Shown one piece after another: positions 15,850 through 23,675 of a stretch of 64,000 bases of DNA; position 1 is the first letter of the stretch, and every line of letters starts with the position of its first letter. Source of the stretch: Alicyclobacillus fructus (lineage in GTDB: Bacteria; Bacillota; Bacilli; Alicyclobacillales; Alicyclobacillaceae); the NCBI RefSeq assembly GCF_017329605.1, contig NZ_JAFMTY010000011.1, positions 31,450 through 95,449 of the forward strand. The letters run 5' to 3'. Made by a program: the position numbers and the translations under genes. The notes under the pieces were generated by a model. It did not search any database, was not told where the DNA came from, and saw only the letters and a list, made by a program, of their open reading frames with translations.

Positions 15850-17757
15850 TCACTTCACGGGTTGCGGTTCGTCCTCGATGTCCGTGGACGAATCGGTGTC
15901 CGTTTCTTCCTCATTTGGCGGTTCGGACGCCTCCGCGGACTCTCCGGCGCCCCCAGCTTCGGGCTCCGCATCCACGACTTCCTCCACCTCGGCAACGCTG
16001 TCCGCAATCTGGATATCGTGTTCCAACGCGTGTTCCACGGCGCCTTCCTCGTGCGCCGTTCCCTCGTGGAGAGCTGCGGGTTGAGACGCCGGAGCCGCTT
16101 CCGCCTGCGCCCGCGCCACCGTCACGGCGCCACCCGCGCCAGCCGCGGCGGCGACAGGCTTAGCCCGGCGAATGAAGAACGCCAGGACAAACGCGAGAAA
16201 GCTTCCCCACGTCGCCCACCAGAACGCGTCGTTGATGCCCATGATGGTGCTCTGCTGCTCCGCCATCCCGTACAAGGCGTACCGCGCCAACTCCTGCGCC
16301 GCCTGCATGGTGCTGTGGAGCTTCACCATGAAGGACTCCACCATGGTCTGGTACATCGTCGCGATGTAGTGATTGTTCAACGTCACGGTGTTCTGGAAGT
16401 TGGCATAGTGCACCTTCGTGCGATCCGTCATGATGGTCACGAGGACCGCGGTGCCAACCGACGAAGCCACCGTTCGGGCCGTGTTGGCGGCCGACGTGCC
16501 GTGCCGGTACAGGTGCCGCGGAAGTTGGTTCAGGCCCGCCGTCTGCACCGTCATCGCGAGCATGGACATGCCGAACATCCGCAGCGTGTACAACAGCATG
16601 ATGTGGCCATAACCCGTCTGAGCATTTAACTTCGTGAACTCCCACGTCGTCACCGTCGTGATGGCGAGGCCCAGGACCGCGAGCGGACGAGCGCCGACGC
16701 GATCGAAGATGGCGCCCGAGATGGGCGACATGATACCCATGAGCAGGGCGCCCGGCAACATCATGAGGCCGGACTGAAGCGCCGTGTAGCCTCGGATGTC
16801 CTGAAGATAGATGGGCATCAGGATCATCGCGCCGAACATCGCCATGTTCACAATGCATCCGACGATGGTGGTCATCGTGAAGATGTCGTACTTGAACACG
16901 CGAAGATCGAGCATCGGCTCCTTGGCCGTCAGTTCGCGCAGGATGAAGAACACCAGGAAGACGCCGCCGACAATGAGCGAGATCTCGACAGTGGTGTCGC
17001 CCCATCCCTTGCTCCCGGCTTCGCTCAGGCCGTAGAGCAGGCACACGAACCCAACGATGGAGAGCAAGAAGCCCGGAACGTCGAGCTTCGGCCGGACCGG
17101 CTTCGCCACGTTGCGCAGCACGGCGACGGCCATCACGATGTCGATGAACGCGAGCGGAATGACGACCCAGAACAACCAGCGCCACGACCAGTTGGTCACA
17201 ATCCACCCGGACAGGGTCGGGCCGACGGCCGGCGCGAAGAACATGGCGATAGCCATGGTGCCCATGGCGCGCCCGCGCTGGTTGGCCGGGAACAGCTCGA
17301 GAATCACCGTCATGAGCAGCGGCATCATGACCGCCGATCCGGACGCTTGCACGATTCGCCCAAACACCATCACGCCAAAGCTCGGCGCAATGGCGCAGAG
17401 AAACGAACCAATGAGAAACAGCGACATGGCGGAGATGAACAGTTGTCGCGTCGTAAACGTGCCCATCAGGAACGCCGTGATGGGGATGAGCACGCCGTTG
17501 GTCAGCATATACGCCGTCGAGAGCCACTGCACCGTGTTGGCATCGACGTTGAACGCCGACATCAGGTGCGGCAGGGCCACGTTGAGCAACGTCTGATTCA
17601 AGATCGCGATAAAGGCACCGAAGATCATCACAATCATGATGGACGCTCGGTGCGGATGTCCATGCGCCGCCTCACCGCTTGACGCGTGACTCGGCGCGTT
17701 GGGCGAGGCCGGCACGACCGCTTGGCCCGCGGTCGGTTGCAGCGAATCGTTCGACAT
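15850..17757 (-). CDS. DHA2-family multidrug efflux transporter (EmrB/QacA-like)
   Basis: Proton-driven 14-helix exporter of 635 residues, downstream partner of the membrane-fusion protein at 17770. The start at 17757 follows GAGGTGAGG. After a hydrophilic N-terminus of about 40 residues, LNQTLLNVALPHLM in helix 1, ANTVQWLSTAYML and the motif C region APAVGPTLSGWIV are typical of EmrB. The oddity is a C-terminal tail of about 104 residues after the last helix: first Ala-rich, then with about 25 Asp/Glu in the last 70. Family members of about 500 residues lack such a tail. Substrates are unknown; a Firmicute EmrAB pair would export amphipathic drugs or other toxic compounds. Confidence 0.92.
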   Translation of the reverse strand: MSNDSLQPTAGQAVVPASPNAPSHASSGEAAHGHPHRASIMIVMIFGAFIAILNQTLLNVALPHLMSAFNVDANTVQWLSTAYMLTNGVLIPITAFLMGTFTTRQLFISAMSLFLIGSFLCAIAPSFGVMVFGRIVQASGSAVMMPLLMTVILELFPANQRGRAMGTMAIAMFFAPAVGPTLSGWIVTNWSWRWLFWVVIPLAFIDIVMAVAVLRNVAKPVRPKLDVPGFLLSIVGFVCLLYGLSEAGSKGWGDTTVEISLIVGGVFLVFFILRELTAKEPMLDLRVFKYDIFTMTTIVGCIVNMAMFGAMILMPIYLQDIRGYTALQSGLMMLPGALLMGIMSPISGAIFDRVGARPLAVLGLAITTVTTWEFTKLNAQTGYGHIMLLYTLRMFGMSMLAMTVQTAGLNQLPRHLYRHGTSAANTARTVASSVGTAVLVTIMTDRTKVHYANFQNTVTLNNHYIATMYQTMVESFMVKLHSTMQAAQELARYALYGMAEQQSTIMGINDAFWWATWGSFLAFVLAFFIRRAKPVAAAAGAGGAVTVARAQAEAAPASQPAALHEGTAHEEGAVEHALEHDIQIADSVAEVEEVVDAEPEAGGAGESAEASEPPNEEETDTDSSTDIEDEPQPVK

Positions 17758-17769
17758 AAGCCTCACCTC

Positions 17770-18456
17770 TTACTTGTGGATGCGAACCGTCGCGCTCATG
17801 CCAGGAACCAGGCCGCTGCCCGCTGTTGTGCCAATTGAAATCTGCACGGGAACCACTTGCGTGACCGGCGTGTAATCCGCCGTGGTGCTCTGATTCGGAA
17901 GCAGAGAGAACGTGCTCGCGGTGGCGTCGCCAATCTGCGTCACGGTGCCGCTGATGGACCCGGCCTTACCGGCGACCCAGACGTCGACCTGATCGCCCAC
18001 CTTGACGTTCTGCAGCTGCGTCTCCTTGATGTTCGCCACAATGTACAGGTGGCTCATGTCGTACGCGTACGCGAGCGGCGTGCCAGCGGCAACAAACTCG
18101 TTGTTGATGGCGCTATTCTGCGCAATGGTGCCGTTCGCCGGCATGTCAATCGGCACGTCGACCGTCTTGTTGCCGACCTGCGTCTGAATCTCGCCAATCT
18201 CATCGCCCGCGCTGAACGTCGAGCCGTTGGTGCCCTGCCAGTTGACAAGCTTGCCGCTCGCCGGAGCGGACACAACGATCTGCGTTCCGGCGACCTGAGC
18301 GTCGTCGGTCTTCAGATACAATGTGGACTGGTTGTAGAAGTAGTAGCCCGTGATGGCGGCTGCGATGAGCACGATGAGGATGATCAGGTTCACCAGGATC
18401 ATCCTGCGGAACGTGGTGCCGGAATTGTTCGGCGTGGGGTTGGCATTTGCGCTCAT
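17770..18456 (-). CDS. Membrane fusion protein of an EmrAB-type efflux pump (HlyD family)
   Basis: Single-pass adaptor of 228 residues. The ATG at 18456 follows AGGAGG by about 11 bases; longer starts up to 18528 are possible. A polar N-terminus is followed by one helix (ILVNLIILIVLIAAAITGYY), then a biotinyl-lipoyl-like half-motif (TDDAQVAG, VVSAPASGKLVNW), a short central part and the second half with a beta-barrel domain (IVANIKETQLQNVKVGDQVD). The long coiled-coil hairpin of Gram-negative EmrA is absent, as in other Gram-positive homologues. It is the promoter-proximal gene, 12 bases ahead of the DHA2 transporter. Confidence 0.88.
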   Translation of the reverse strand: MSANANPTPNNSGTTFRRMILVNLIILIVLIAAAITGYYFYNQSTLYLKTDDAQVAGTQIVVSAPASGKLVNWQGTNGSTFSAGDEIGEIQTQVGNKTVDVPIDMPANGTIAQNSAINNEFVAAGTPLAYAYDMSHLYIVANIKETQLQNVKVGDQVDVWVAGKAGSISGTVTQIGDATASTFSLLPNQSTTADYTPVTQVVPVQISIGTTAGSGLVPGMSATVRIHK

Positions 18457-18550
18457 GCTGTACATCTCCTCCTCTGGTCTCTTTTCGATCTCAGCGCCAC
18501 CTTCCTGGGCCGAGATCATTTTAGACATTAGACCTTTTAACCACTATGTA

Positions 18551-18579
18551 TATTTAACCTATTTAGGTGTATGAGTCAA
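18551..18579 (-). promoter_or_regulatory. Promoter of the efflux operon with a palindrome in its spacer
   Basis: On the minus strand TTGACT (18574-18579) and TAAATA (18551-18556) are 17 bases apart. Inside the spacer, ACCTA (18557-18561) and TAGGT (18564-18568) form an inverted repeat with a 2-base centre. A MarR- or TetR-type repressor bound there would block RNA polymerase. No such regulator gene is adjacent. Confidence 0.65.
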
Positions 18580-18672
18580 GCGCCTGGCGTGGAAATTGTT
18601 TCAGTTCTGTGTACAAAGCATGATACAATGGGCGCAGAATGCCATTCTTTTGGCGAAAGGCGTGGGCTCCGC

Positions 18673-19335
18673 GTGAGCGAATGGATCGTCATGAAGCAAT
18701 GCGCGTCCTGCCGGGCGGTGAACCGCATTCGCCTGGATCACGGCTTCTTTTGCCGCTGCGGCAAGTGCAAGGCCCCGTTGGCCCTCACCCATTACGAAAT
18801 TCTCGGCGTGCCGCGCAACGCCACGTTGCCTCAGATCAAAGCGGCCTATCGCAGAGCGGCGAAACACTGGCATCCAGACGTGCACGACGGCCGCGATCGC
18901 GCCATGGCCGAACGCCATTTTCGGCGCGTGCAGGACGCCTACCGGACGTTGTCGGAGCCGGAAGCGCGCCGACGCTATGATCTCCTGCTCGATTTTGAAG
19001 GAACTTATCGAGAGGCGGCCTCCGCACCTGCGGAGGAGCCGCGGCCGTCCGCATCATCGCAGTCCCCTCCCGGACAGGAGCGCTCCCTGCTCCGCACGGC
19101 CTGGCGGTCCACAGGGTTTTCGAGAACGCGGACAGATTCCGGGCGCGCTGGCCCCGTGACCCTGTACACTGTGCTCGGCGTGGGCCTATTCACCATCTGC
19201 ACGATGGGCGGCGCCATCCTGACCGGGCTTTTTGGCTCGAAGATCGCGCTCATGATATTCTTGGGCCTGGGCCTCATCGGAGGCATGCAACTCCTGTACC
19301 TGCTGACCAAAATGACCCTCGATGCAGAATCATGA
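18673..19335 (+). CDS. Zinc-ribbon and J-domain membrane protein
   Basis: Predicted co-chaperone-like protein of 220 residues. From the GTG at 18673 it begins with a putative zinc ribbon (CASC, then CRCGKC), followed by a J domain (THYEILGVPRNATLPQIKAA, the HPD motif in KHWHPDVHDG, and FRRVQDAYRTLSEPEARRRY). A Pro/Ser-rich linker of about 60 residues leads to two hydrophobic helices at the C-terminus. The HPD motif means it could stimulate an Hsp70 ATPase, probably DnaK, at the membrane. ATG at 18691 is an alternative start; neither has a good ribosome binding site. A TACAAT -10 element lies near 18625. The biological role is unknown. Confidence 0.8.
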   Translation: MSEWIVMKQCASCRAVNRIRLDHGFFCRCGKCKAPLALTHYEILGVPRNATLPQIKAAYRRAAKHWHPDVHDGRDRAMAERHFRRVQDAYRTLSEPEARRRYDLLLDFEGTYREAASAPAEEPRPSASSQSPPGQERSLLRTAWRSTGFSRTRTDSGRAGPVTLYTVLGVGLFTICTMGGAILTGLFGSKIALMIFLGLGLIGGMQLLYLLTKMTLDAES

Positions 19336-19369
19336 CCTTGAGATGGAACGGCGTTGGGAGTGAACGGAC

Positions 19370-20131
19370 GTGAAGTGGAACGGCAACACGATTCTTGTGA
19401 CGGGCGGATCGACGGGCATTGGACTTGCGCTGGCCGTGCGGTTTCTCGCGCGCGGCAATCGCGTGGTGGTCTGCGGACGCCGTCAGGACAAACTGGACGA
19501 GGCGAAGGCCGCGCACCCGGATCTCATCACCGTTCGCTGCGACGTCATGCGGCCGGAGGAAAGGGCGCAGCTTCTGGCCTACATGAAGGAGACCTACCCG
19601 GACTGGAATGTGCTCGTGAACAACGCGGGCATCCAACAACACGTGAACGTCCGGCGCGCCAACGAGCCTTGGGAGCATTACGAGCGCGAGATCGCCATCA
19701 ATTTCGACGCGCCGGTGCACCTCACCTTGGCCTCACTGCCGCACCTGCTCGAGCAGCCGCGCGCCGCGATCATCAACGTGACATCGGGCCTTGCCCTGGC
19801 GCCGGCGGCGTGGGCGCCCGTGTACAGCGCCACCAAGGCAGCCCTGCGCTCGTTCACCGAATCACTTCGCCTGCAGCTTGAGGGCACGCCGGTGGAGGTC
19901 ATTGAAATTGCGCCGCCCGCCGTGAACACCGATCTCGGCGGCCCCGGCCTGCACACGTTCGGGGTGCCGCTCGACGCGTTCGCAGACGGCGTGTTCGAGA
20001 AACTGGAGGCGGGCGCCAGCGAAATTGGCTACGGAGATTCCGAGCGCCGGCTGGCCCTGGTGCCGCAGGAACTGCGGCAAGCCGCGAAACAAATGTGGTC
20101 CGGTTTTCGATCGAGGAACCCCAACTTTTGA
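19370..20131 (+). CDS. Short-chain dehydrogenase/reductase (DltE-like)
   Basis: Rossmann-fold oxidoreductase of 253 residues. The cofactor motif VTGGSTGIGLALA (T-G-x3-G-x-G), the structural NNAG, and the catalytic Ser in NVTSG with Tyr/Lys in YSATK are all present. An arginine pair after the second strand (CGRR) suggests NADP(H). Spacing and the sequence around IAPPAVNTDLG are like the DltE/YvaG group of uncharacterised SDRs. GTG at 19370 follows GGGAG by 11 bases. It starts 34 bases after the J-domain gene on the same strand and could be cotranscribed. Substrate unknown. Confidence 0.88.
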   Translation: MKWNGNTILVTGGSTGIGLALAVRFLARGNRVVVCGRRQDKLDEAKAAHPDLITVRCDVMRPEERAQLLAYMKETYPDWNVLVNNAGIQQHVNVRRANEPWEHYEREIAINFDAPVHLTLASLPHLLEQPRAAIINVTSGLALAPAAWAPVYSATKAALRSFTESLRLQLEGTPVEVIEIAPPAVNTDLGGPGLHTFGVPLDAFADGVFEKLEAGASEIGYGDSERRLALVPQELRQAAKQMWSGFRSRNPNF

Positions 20132-20138
20132 AGGACGC

Positions 20139-22241
20139 CTACACGGTATCCCCTTGTTCGGAAGCGAGCTGCCTGCTCCAATGCGCGAGATCCTCGGCGG
20201 ACGCCGGGCGCGCCTTCCAGAACCCCTGCATCTCGTCGCATCCCGTGCGCGCGAGCAGCATCTCCTGCTCGCGCCGCTCCACGCCCTCCGCAATCGCGCG
20301 CATGCCGAGATCGTGCGCGAGGCGGACCACGCCGGCCATCAAGCGCTCCTTGCGTTCGCCTTCCGGCGCAAGCGGCAACAGCGACGGATGCAGCTTGATG
20401 GCGGCGTACGATCCGGCCGTAAGCGCGGCGAGCACCGCCTCTCCGTGGCCGAAGTCGTCGATGGCGATGGCCACGCCGATTCGGTCGAGCTCTTGGGCGA
20501 GATCGCCGACGAGATCCGCATACTGACCGAGCAGGTTCGCGTGAATTTCCAGCTCCAAGCGATCCGGCGGCAACTGGGCTTGCCGCAAGGCGTATACGAC
20601 GCCGTCGAGGAAGCGCGGATCGGTGATCTGCGAAAGCGACACGTTCACGGAGACGCGCAGGTCGAGATTCCGCCGCTGCCAATGCGACGCGGTGCGACAG
20701 GCTTGATGAAGCACCCACGCGCCGATTTCCTGCATCAGCCCCCACTGTTCGGCAAACGGCACAAAGATGGCGGGCGGCACGGTTCCAAGTTCAGGAGAAT
20801 GCCAGCGCAAAAGCGCTTCGGCGCCCACCCAAACGCCTCGGCGCACGTCGAAGATGGGCTGATAGTCGAGCGAAAACTCGCCGCGATCAAACGCCTTCAC
20901 GAGGGCGTTGTGCAGCAAGAGCCGGTTATGGATGGCGCTGTCCCCGCTCTCGCTGTAGAGACACAGCCGATGGCCCCCCTGCTCTTTGGCCGCATACATG
21001 GAGATGTCCGCGTAGCGGAGCAGTGTATCGACGTCCCGACTGTGATCGGGATACATGGCCGCGCCGATGCTGATGCCCATCGGCACCGCCTCTCCCATGA
21101 CCTTCAGCGGCTCGCGGAACGCATCCAGGCAGCGCGCAGCCGTATCTCGGACGTCCGTCTCCCCCGCGATTCCGCGCTGAATCACCGTGAATTCGTCTCC
21201 GCCCATGCGGTAGACCAAGGCCCTGCCCTTCAAGGTCTCGCGCAATCGCTCCGCGATGGCCTTGAGGGTCGCGTCTCCGAATTGGTGTCCGAACGTGTCG
21301 TTCACATACTTGAATCCATCGAAGTCGAGGAGAAACACCGCGAGCTTTTCCCCTCGCCGCTCCGCCTGTTCCACCGCCGCTCGCAGGTCGTGCTCGAACT
21401 GCTGGCGATTGGGCAGCTGCGTCAGGGCGTCCGTGTACGCCAGGCGCTGCAGTTCCACCTGATGGATCTTGCGATCCGTGATGTCCATGGCCAGCCCCTC
21501 GAGGTAGATCACTTGGCCGTCCGCGCCAAACCTCGGATACAGGTGGACCGCCACCCATCGTTCCGTCCCCTTGCGGTGGCGAATTCGGTATTCGCTGCGC
21601 GCGCTGGACCCGATGCGGATGGGCTCTGTCGCCTGCGGAAGATCGTCAGGATGGACCAGGGAGACACACAGGTGCGGATTTTTCACCAGCTCTTCGCTCG
21701 AGTAGCCGCACATCGCCTCACACGCGTTCGAGGCGTAGATCAACCGGTTCGCCACGGCGTCGTAGGCGAACAAGCAGATATCCGCCGCGTCCGCGATCCG
21801 CTCGATGAAGCTCCGCGACTGCTCCACCTCGGCGTACATCTCCGTGTCCCGGACATGGTCCGTCACCACAAAGACCAGCCCGCCGCCTGCCGACCAGGCC
21901 CACGTCTCGGATTCCAGCGCTTCGTCCGCCTTCGTCCGCCATTTCACCAGGCGTCCATTCACGCGGCCGTGTTGCTCGATCTCGTCGAGATATCGCTCGA
22001 AATCGCCTTCCTCCCACCAAAAGGGAGCGGGTCGGCCCGCGATCTCGTCCTCTTCCCATCCCAGCACGCGCGCAGCTGGATGGGACCAGAGGCTCACGCG
22101 ATTCTCGCGGTCCACACCGAAGACCGCGAGCGGCGCTTCGCGGACAAGCCAGTCCTCACTCTGACGCGGTTGCAGACCGTTGTCGTCACCGGATTGCGGA
22201 GCACGTGAACGCACCAGACTCCCCATCCCATTCAGAAACAT
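20139..22241 (-). CDS. PAS-GGDEF-EAL cyclic di-GMP signalling protein
   Basis: Cytoplasmic sensor of about 700 residues. Two PAS-like domains (about 30-135 and 140-260; the second ends with the PAC-like EGLAMDITDRK) precede a GGDEF domain (about 268-425) with intact RMGGDEF, so diguanylate cyclase activity is plausible. The RxxD inhibitory site before it is replaced by KGRA, so product inhibition may be lost. The EAL domain (about 440-690) keeps EALLRW, NVS, DDFG, a lysine and the final Q, but the usual TES motif after ELEI reads HAN and the DDFGTGYSS loop reads DDFGHGEAV, so phosphodiesterase activity is doubtful. ATG at 22241 is the most likely start. It is convergent with the SDR gene. Confidence 0.9.
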   Translation of the reverse strand: MFLNGMGSLVRSRAPQSGDDNGLQPRQSEDWLVREAPLAVFGVDRENRVSLWSHPAARVLGWEEDEIAGRPAPFWWEEGDFERYLDEIEQHGRVNGRLVKWRTKADEALESETWAWSAGGGLVFVVTDHVRDTEMYAEVEQSRSFIERIADAADICLFAYDAVANRLIYASNACEAMCGYSSEELVKNPHLCVSLVHPDDLPQATEPIRIGSSARSEYRIRHRKGTERWVAVHLYPRFGADGQVIYLEGLAMDITDRKIHQVELQRLAYTDALTQLPNRQQFEHDLRAAVEQAERRGEKLAVFLLDFDGFKYVNDTFGHQFGDATLKAIAERLRETLKGRALVYRMGGDEFTVIQRGIAGETDVRDTAARCLDAFREPLKVMGEAVPMGISIGAAMYPDHSRDVDTLLRYADISMYAAKEQGGHRLCLYSESGDSAIHNRLLLHNALVKAFDRGEFSLDYQPIFDVRRGVWVGAEALLRWHSPELGTVPPAIFVPFAEQWGLMQEIGAWVLHQACRTASHWQRRNLDLRVSVNVSLSQITDPRFLDGVVYALRQAQLPPDRLELEIHANLLGQYADLVGDLAQELDRIGVAIAIDDFGHGEAVLAALTAGSYAAIKLHPSLLPLAPEGERKERLMAGVVRLAHDLGMRAIAEGVERREQEMLLARTGCDEMQGFWKARPASAEDLAHWSRQLASEQGDTV

Positions 22242-22366
22242 AAAAAGTCCCCAGTGGGCCTTCCCACGGGCCTTTCGGAGCAGAAGACGCAGAAGAAAGC
22301 ACGACAAAATCCCGTCAACCCGTCGGCACAAGCGGCCGCCGGTCAACGCGGATTCCTAAGAGTTCT
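22242..22366 (-). promoter_or_regulatory. Structured leader of the GGDEF-EAL gene
   Basis: About 125 bases separate the likely transcription start from the ATG at 22241. Just before the start, on the minus strand, CC-n-GTGGG and CCCAC-n-GG can pair across AAGG, and ACTTTTT follows, which looks like an intrinsic terminator directly in front of the gene. I do not recognise a known riboswitch; the conserved blocks of the cyclic di-GMP classes are absent. Confidence 0.35.
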
Positions 22367-22372
22367 CTCACC

Positions 22373-22378
22373 ATTATA
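22373..22378 (-). promoter_or_regulatory. -10 element of the GGDEF-EAL gene
   Basis: TATAAT on the minus strand, with only a weak -35 (AGTCAA at 22396-22401, 17 bases away). Confidence 0.45.
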
Positions 22379-22452
22379 CTGCTTATCCTGCCAAGTTGAC
22401 TAGTGTCTGTTGGATCCGGAAGAGGTGGAGAAATGGCACGACGGGCGGACCA

Positions 22453-23562
22453 TCACGCCCGGCGCGCCTTGAGCTCCGTTCGATGGGCGTGATCCCGACG
22501 CCATTGAATCAGATGACCGGCCGCGACGCCGTGGATGGTCCGCACTATCACGATGGCGAAGCACAGCCAAAGGATGCCGAGCTGCACCCCGCCCGCCACC
22601 GCGAAAAAGGGGTGACCCAGCAGGCGATGGAGGGCATACGTACCGTTCGTGAAACTCCCGATGGGGAAGACGTAGCTCCACCAGCCGAGATGGAACGGCA
22701 GGCCATCACCTTTTGGCGTCAGGTGAAGGAACGTGTACAGCGCAGACAGGAGAATCCACCAAACGCCCACGCCCCACATCGCGATGGCAAAGACGGCGCC
22801 GAGATCGCGCAAGGGTCCGGCCAAGGTGCCGAACACATGCGGCGCGTTAAGCGGAATGCCGCAAAAGGTGCCCATGGCCATGCCGATGGGGCCAATCTCA
22901 ATCCACAAGGTCGGAGCCTCCTGGCCGCTGAGCCGGCGATGAAACACGAGCCGCGAATACACCAGGGCGCTCGTCATGATGAACAGAAAGAAGGTCATGC
23001 CGAACAGGGCCAGGATTCCAGCCGCCATGGAGAACTGCGCGCCCGGCCCTCCCGCGTACGGGATCAGGTTGGTCCCGGTGGCCGCGGCCACGATGGGAGG
23101 AACGAGCGGGATGAGCCACGATGCCACGGTCTCATCGCGTTCCACTTTGTGTTCCGTGAACAGCAGATATGGCACGACGATGACCGAGAAGATGGAAGCG
23201 GCAACGCCGGCCAGCCAGACGACAAAGCTGATGACGATGGCCGTCTGCTTCGGCAAGAGGTGCGTCCCGATGAGGAAGACATCGTTGCCCACGACGTTGA
23301 TGGCCATGGCAAACGCGCCGTAGAACAGCGCCCGTCCTGGATGCCGGAAATCGTCGATGGCGGCCTCAGGTGTCAAGAGCCAGCGCAGGATCCACATGAT
23401 GAAAGCGAACAGGAACACCGCGTTCACGCAAAAGAACAGAAAGATCCCCACAGCGTGCTGAAACGGCAGCCGAACAGGCGAAGTGTACGTCAGCGCCGCG
23501 ACAATGCCGATACCCATGACGGTCGTGAACCAGTTGACGCCAAACTGTCGGATGATGTGCAT
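22453..23562 (-). CDS. TDT-family channel/transporter (TehA/SLAC1/Ssu1-like)
   Basis: Integral membrane protein of 369 residues with about ten helices. The start at 23562 follows GGGAGGTGA. Even spacing of hydrophobic helices, NWFTTVMGIGIVAALTYTSP at the N-terminus, PYLLFTEHKVERDETVASWL after helix 4-5, and GWWSYVFPIGSFTNGTYAL near the C-terminus are typical of the tellurite-resistance/dicarboxylate transporter family. Members carry anions such as sulfite, malate, nitrate or chloride. The divergent LysR gene, related to sulfur-metabolism regulators, makes sulfite export a reasonable guess but not more than that. Confidence 0.85.
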   Translation of the reverse strand: MHIIRQFGVNWFTTVMGIGIVAALTYTSPVRLPFQHAVGIFLFFCVNAVFLFAFIMWILRWLLTPEAAIDDFRHPGRALFYGAFAMAINVVGNDVFLIGTHLLPKQTAIVISFVVWLAGVAASIFSVIVVPYLLFTEHKVERDETVASWLIPLVPPIVAAATGTNLIPYAGGPGAQFSMAAGILALFGMTFFLFIMTSALVYSRLVFHRRLSGQEAPTLWIEIGPIGMAMGTFCGIPLNAPHVFGTLAGPLRDLGAVFAIAMWGVGVWWILLSALYTFLHLTPKGDGLPFHLGWWSYVFPIGSFTNGTYALHRLLGHPFFAVAGGVQLGILWLCFAIVIVRTIHGVAAGHLIQWRRDHAHRTELKARRA

Positions 23563-23642
23563 GCCGTCACCTCCCACCCATGTCAACTTTCATGGTATGA
23601 GGTGACTTGCATTAGGGGAAATACATCTTTTTAATTTGGACT

Positions 23643-23657
23643 ATAAGAAGATCTTAT
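23643..23657. promoter_or_regulatory. LysR-type operator candidate in the TDT-lysR intergenic region
   Basis: ATAAGA (23643-23648) and TCTTAT (23652-23657) form an inverted repeat around AGA, 19 bases before the LysR start. A 15-bp interrupted palindrome in the shared region of a divergent pair is the usual recognition site of LysR regulators. Confidence 0.6.
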
Positions 23658-23675
23658 TTGATGGGATGTGGGCGC

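Noticed and set aside
22242..22366. Cyclic di-GMP riboswitch before the GGDEF-EAL gene
   Set aside because: The conserved tetraloop, receptor and ligand-binding blocks of known classes are not present; only a generic terminator-like hairpin is seen.
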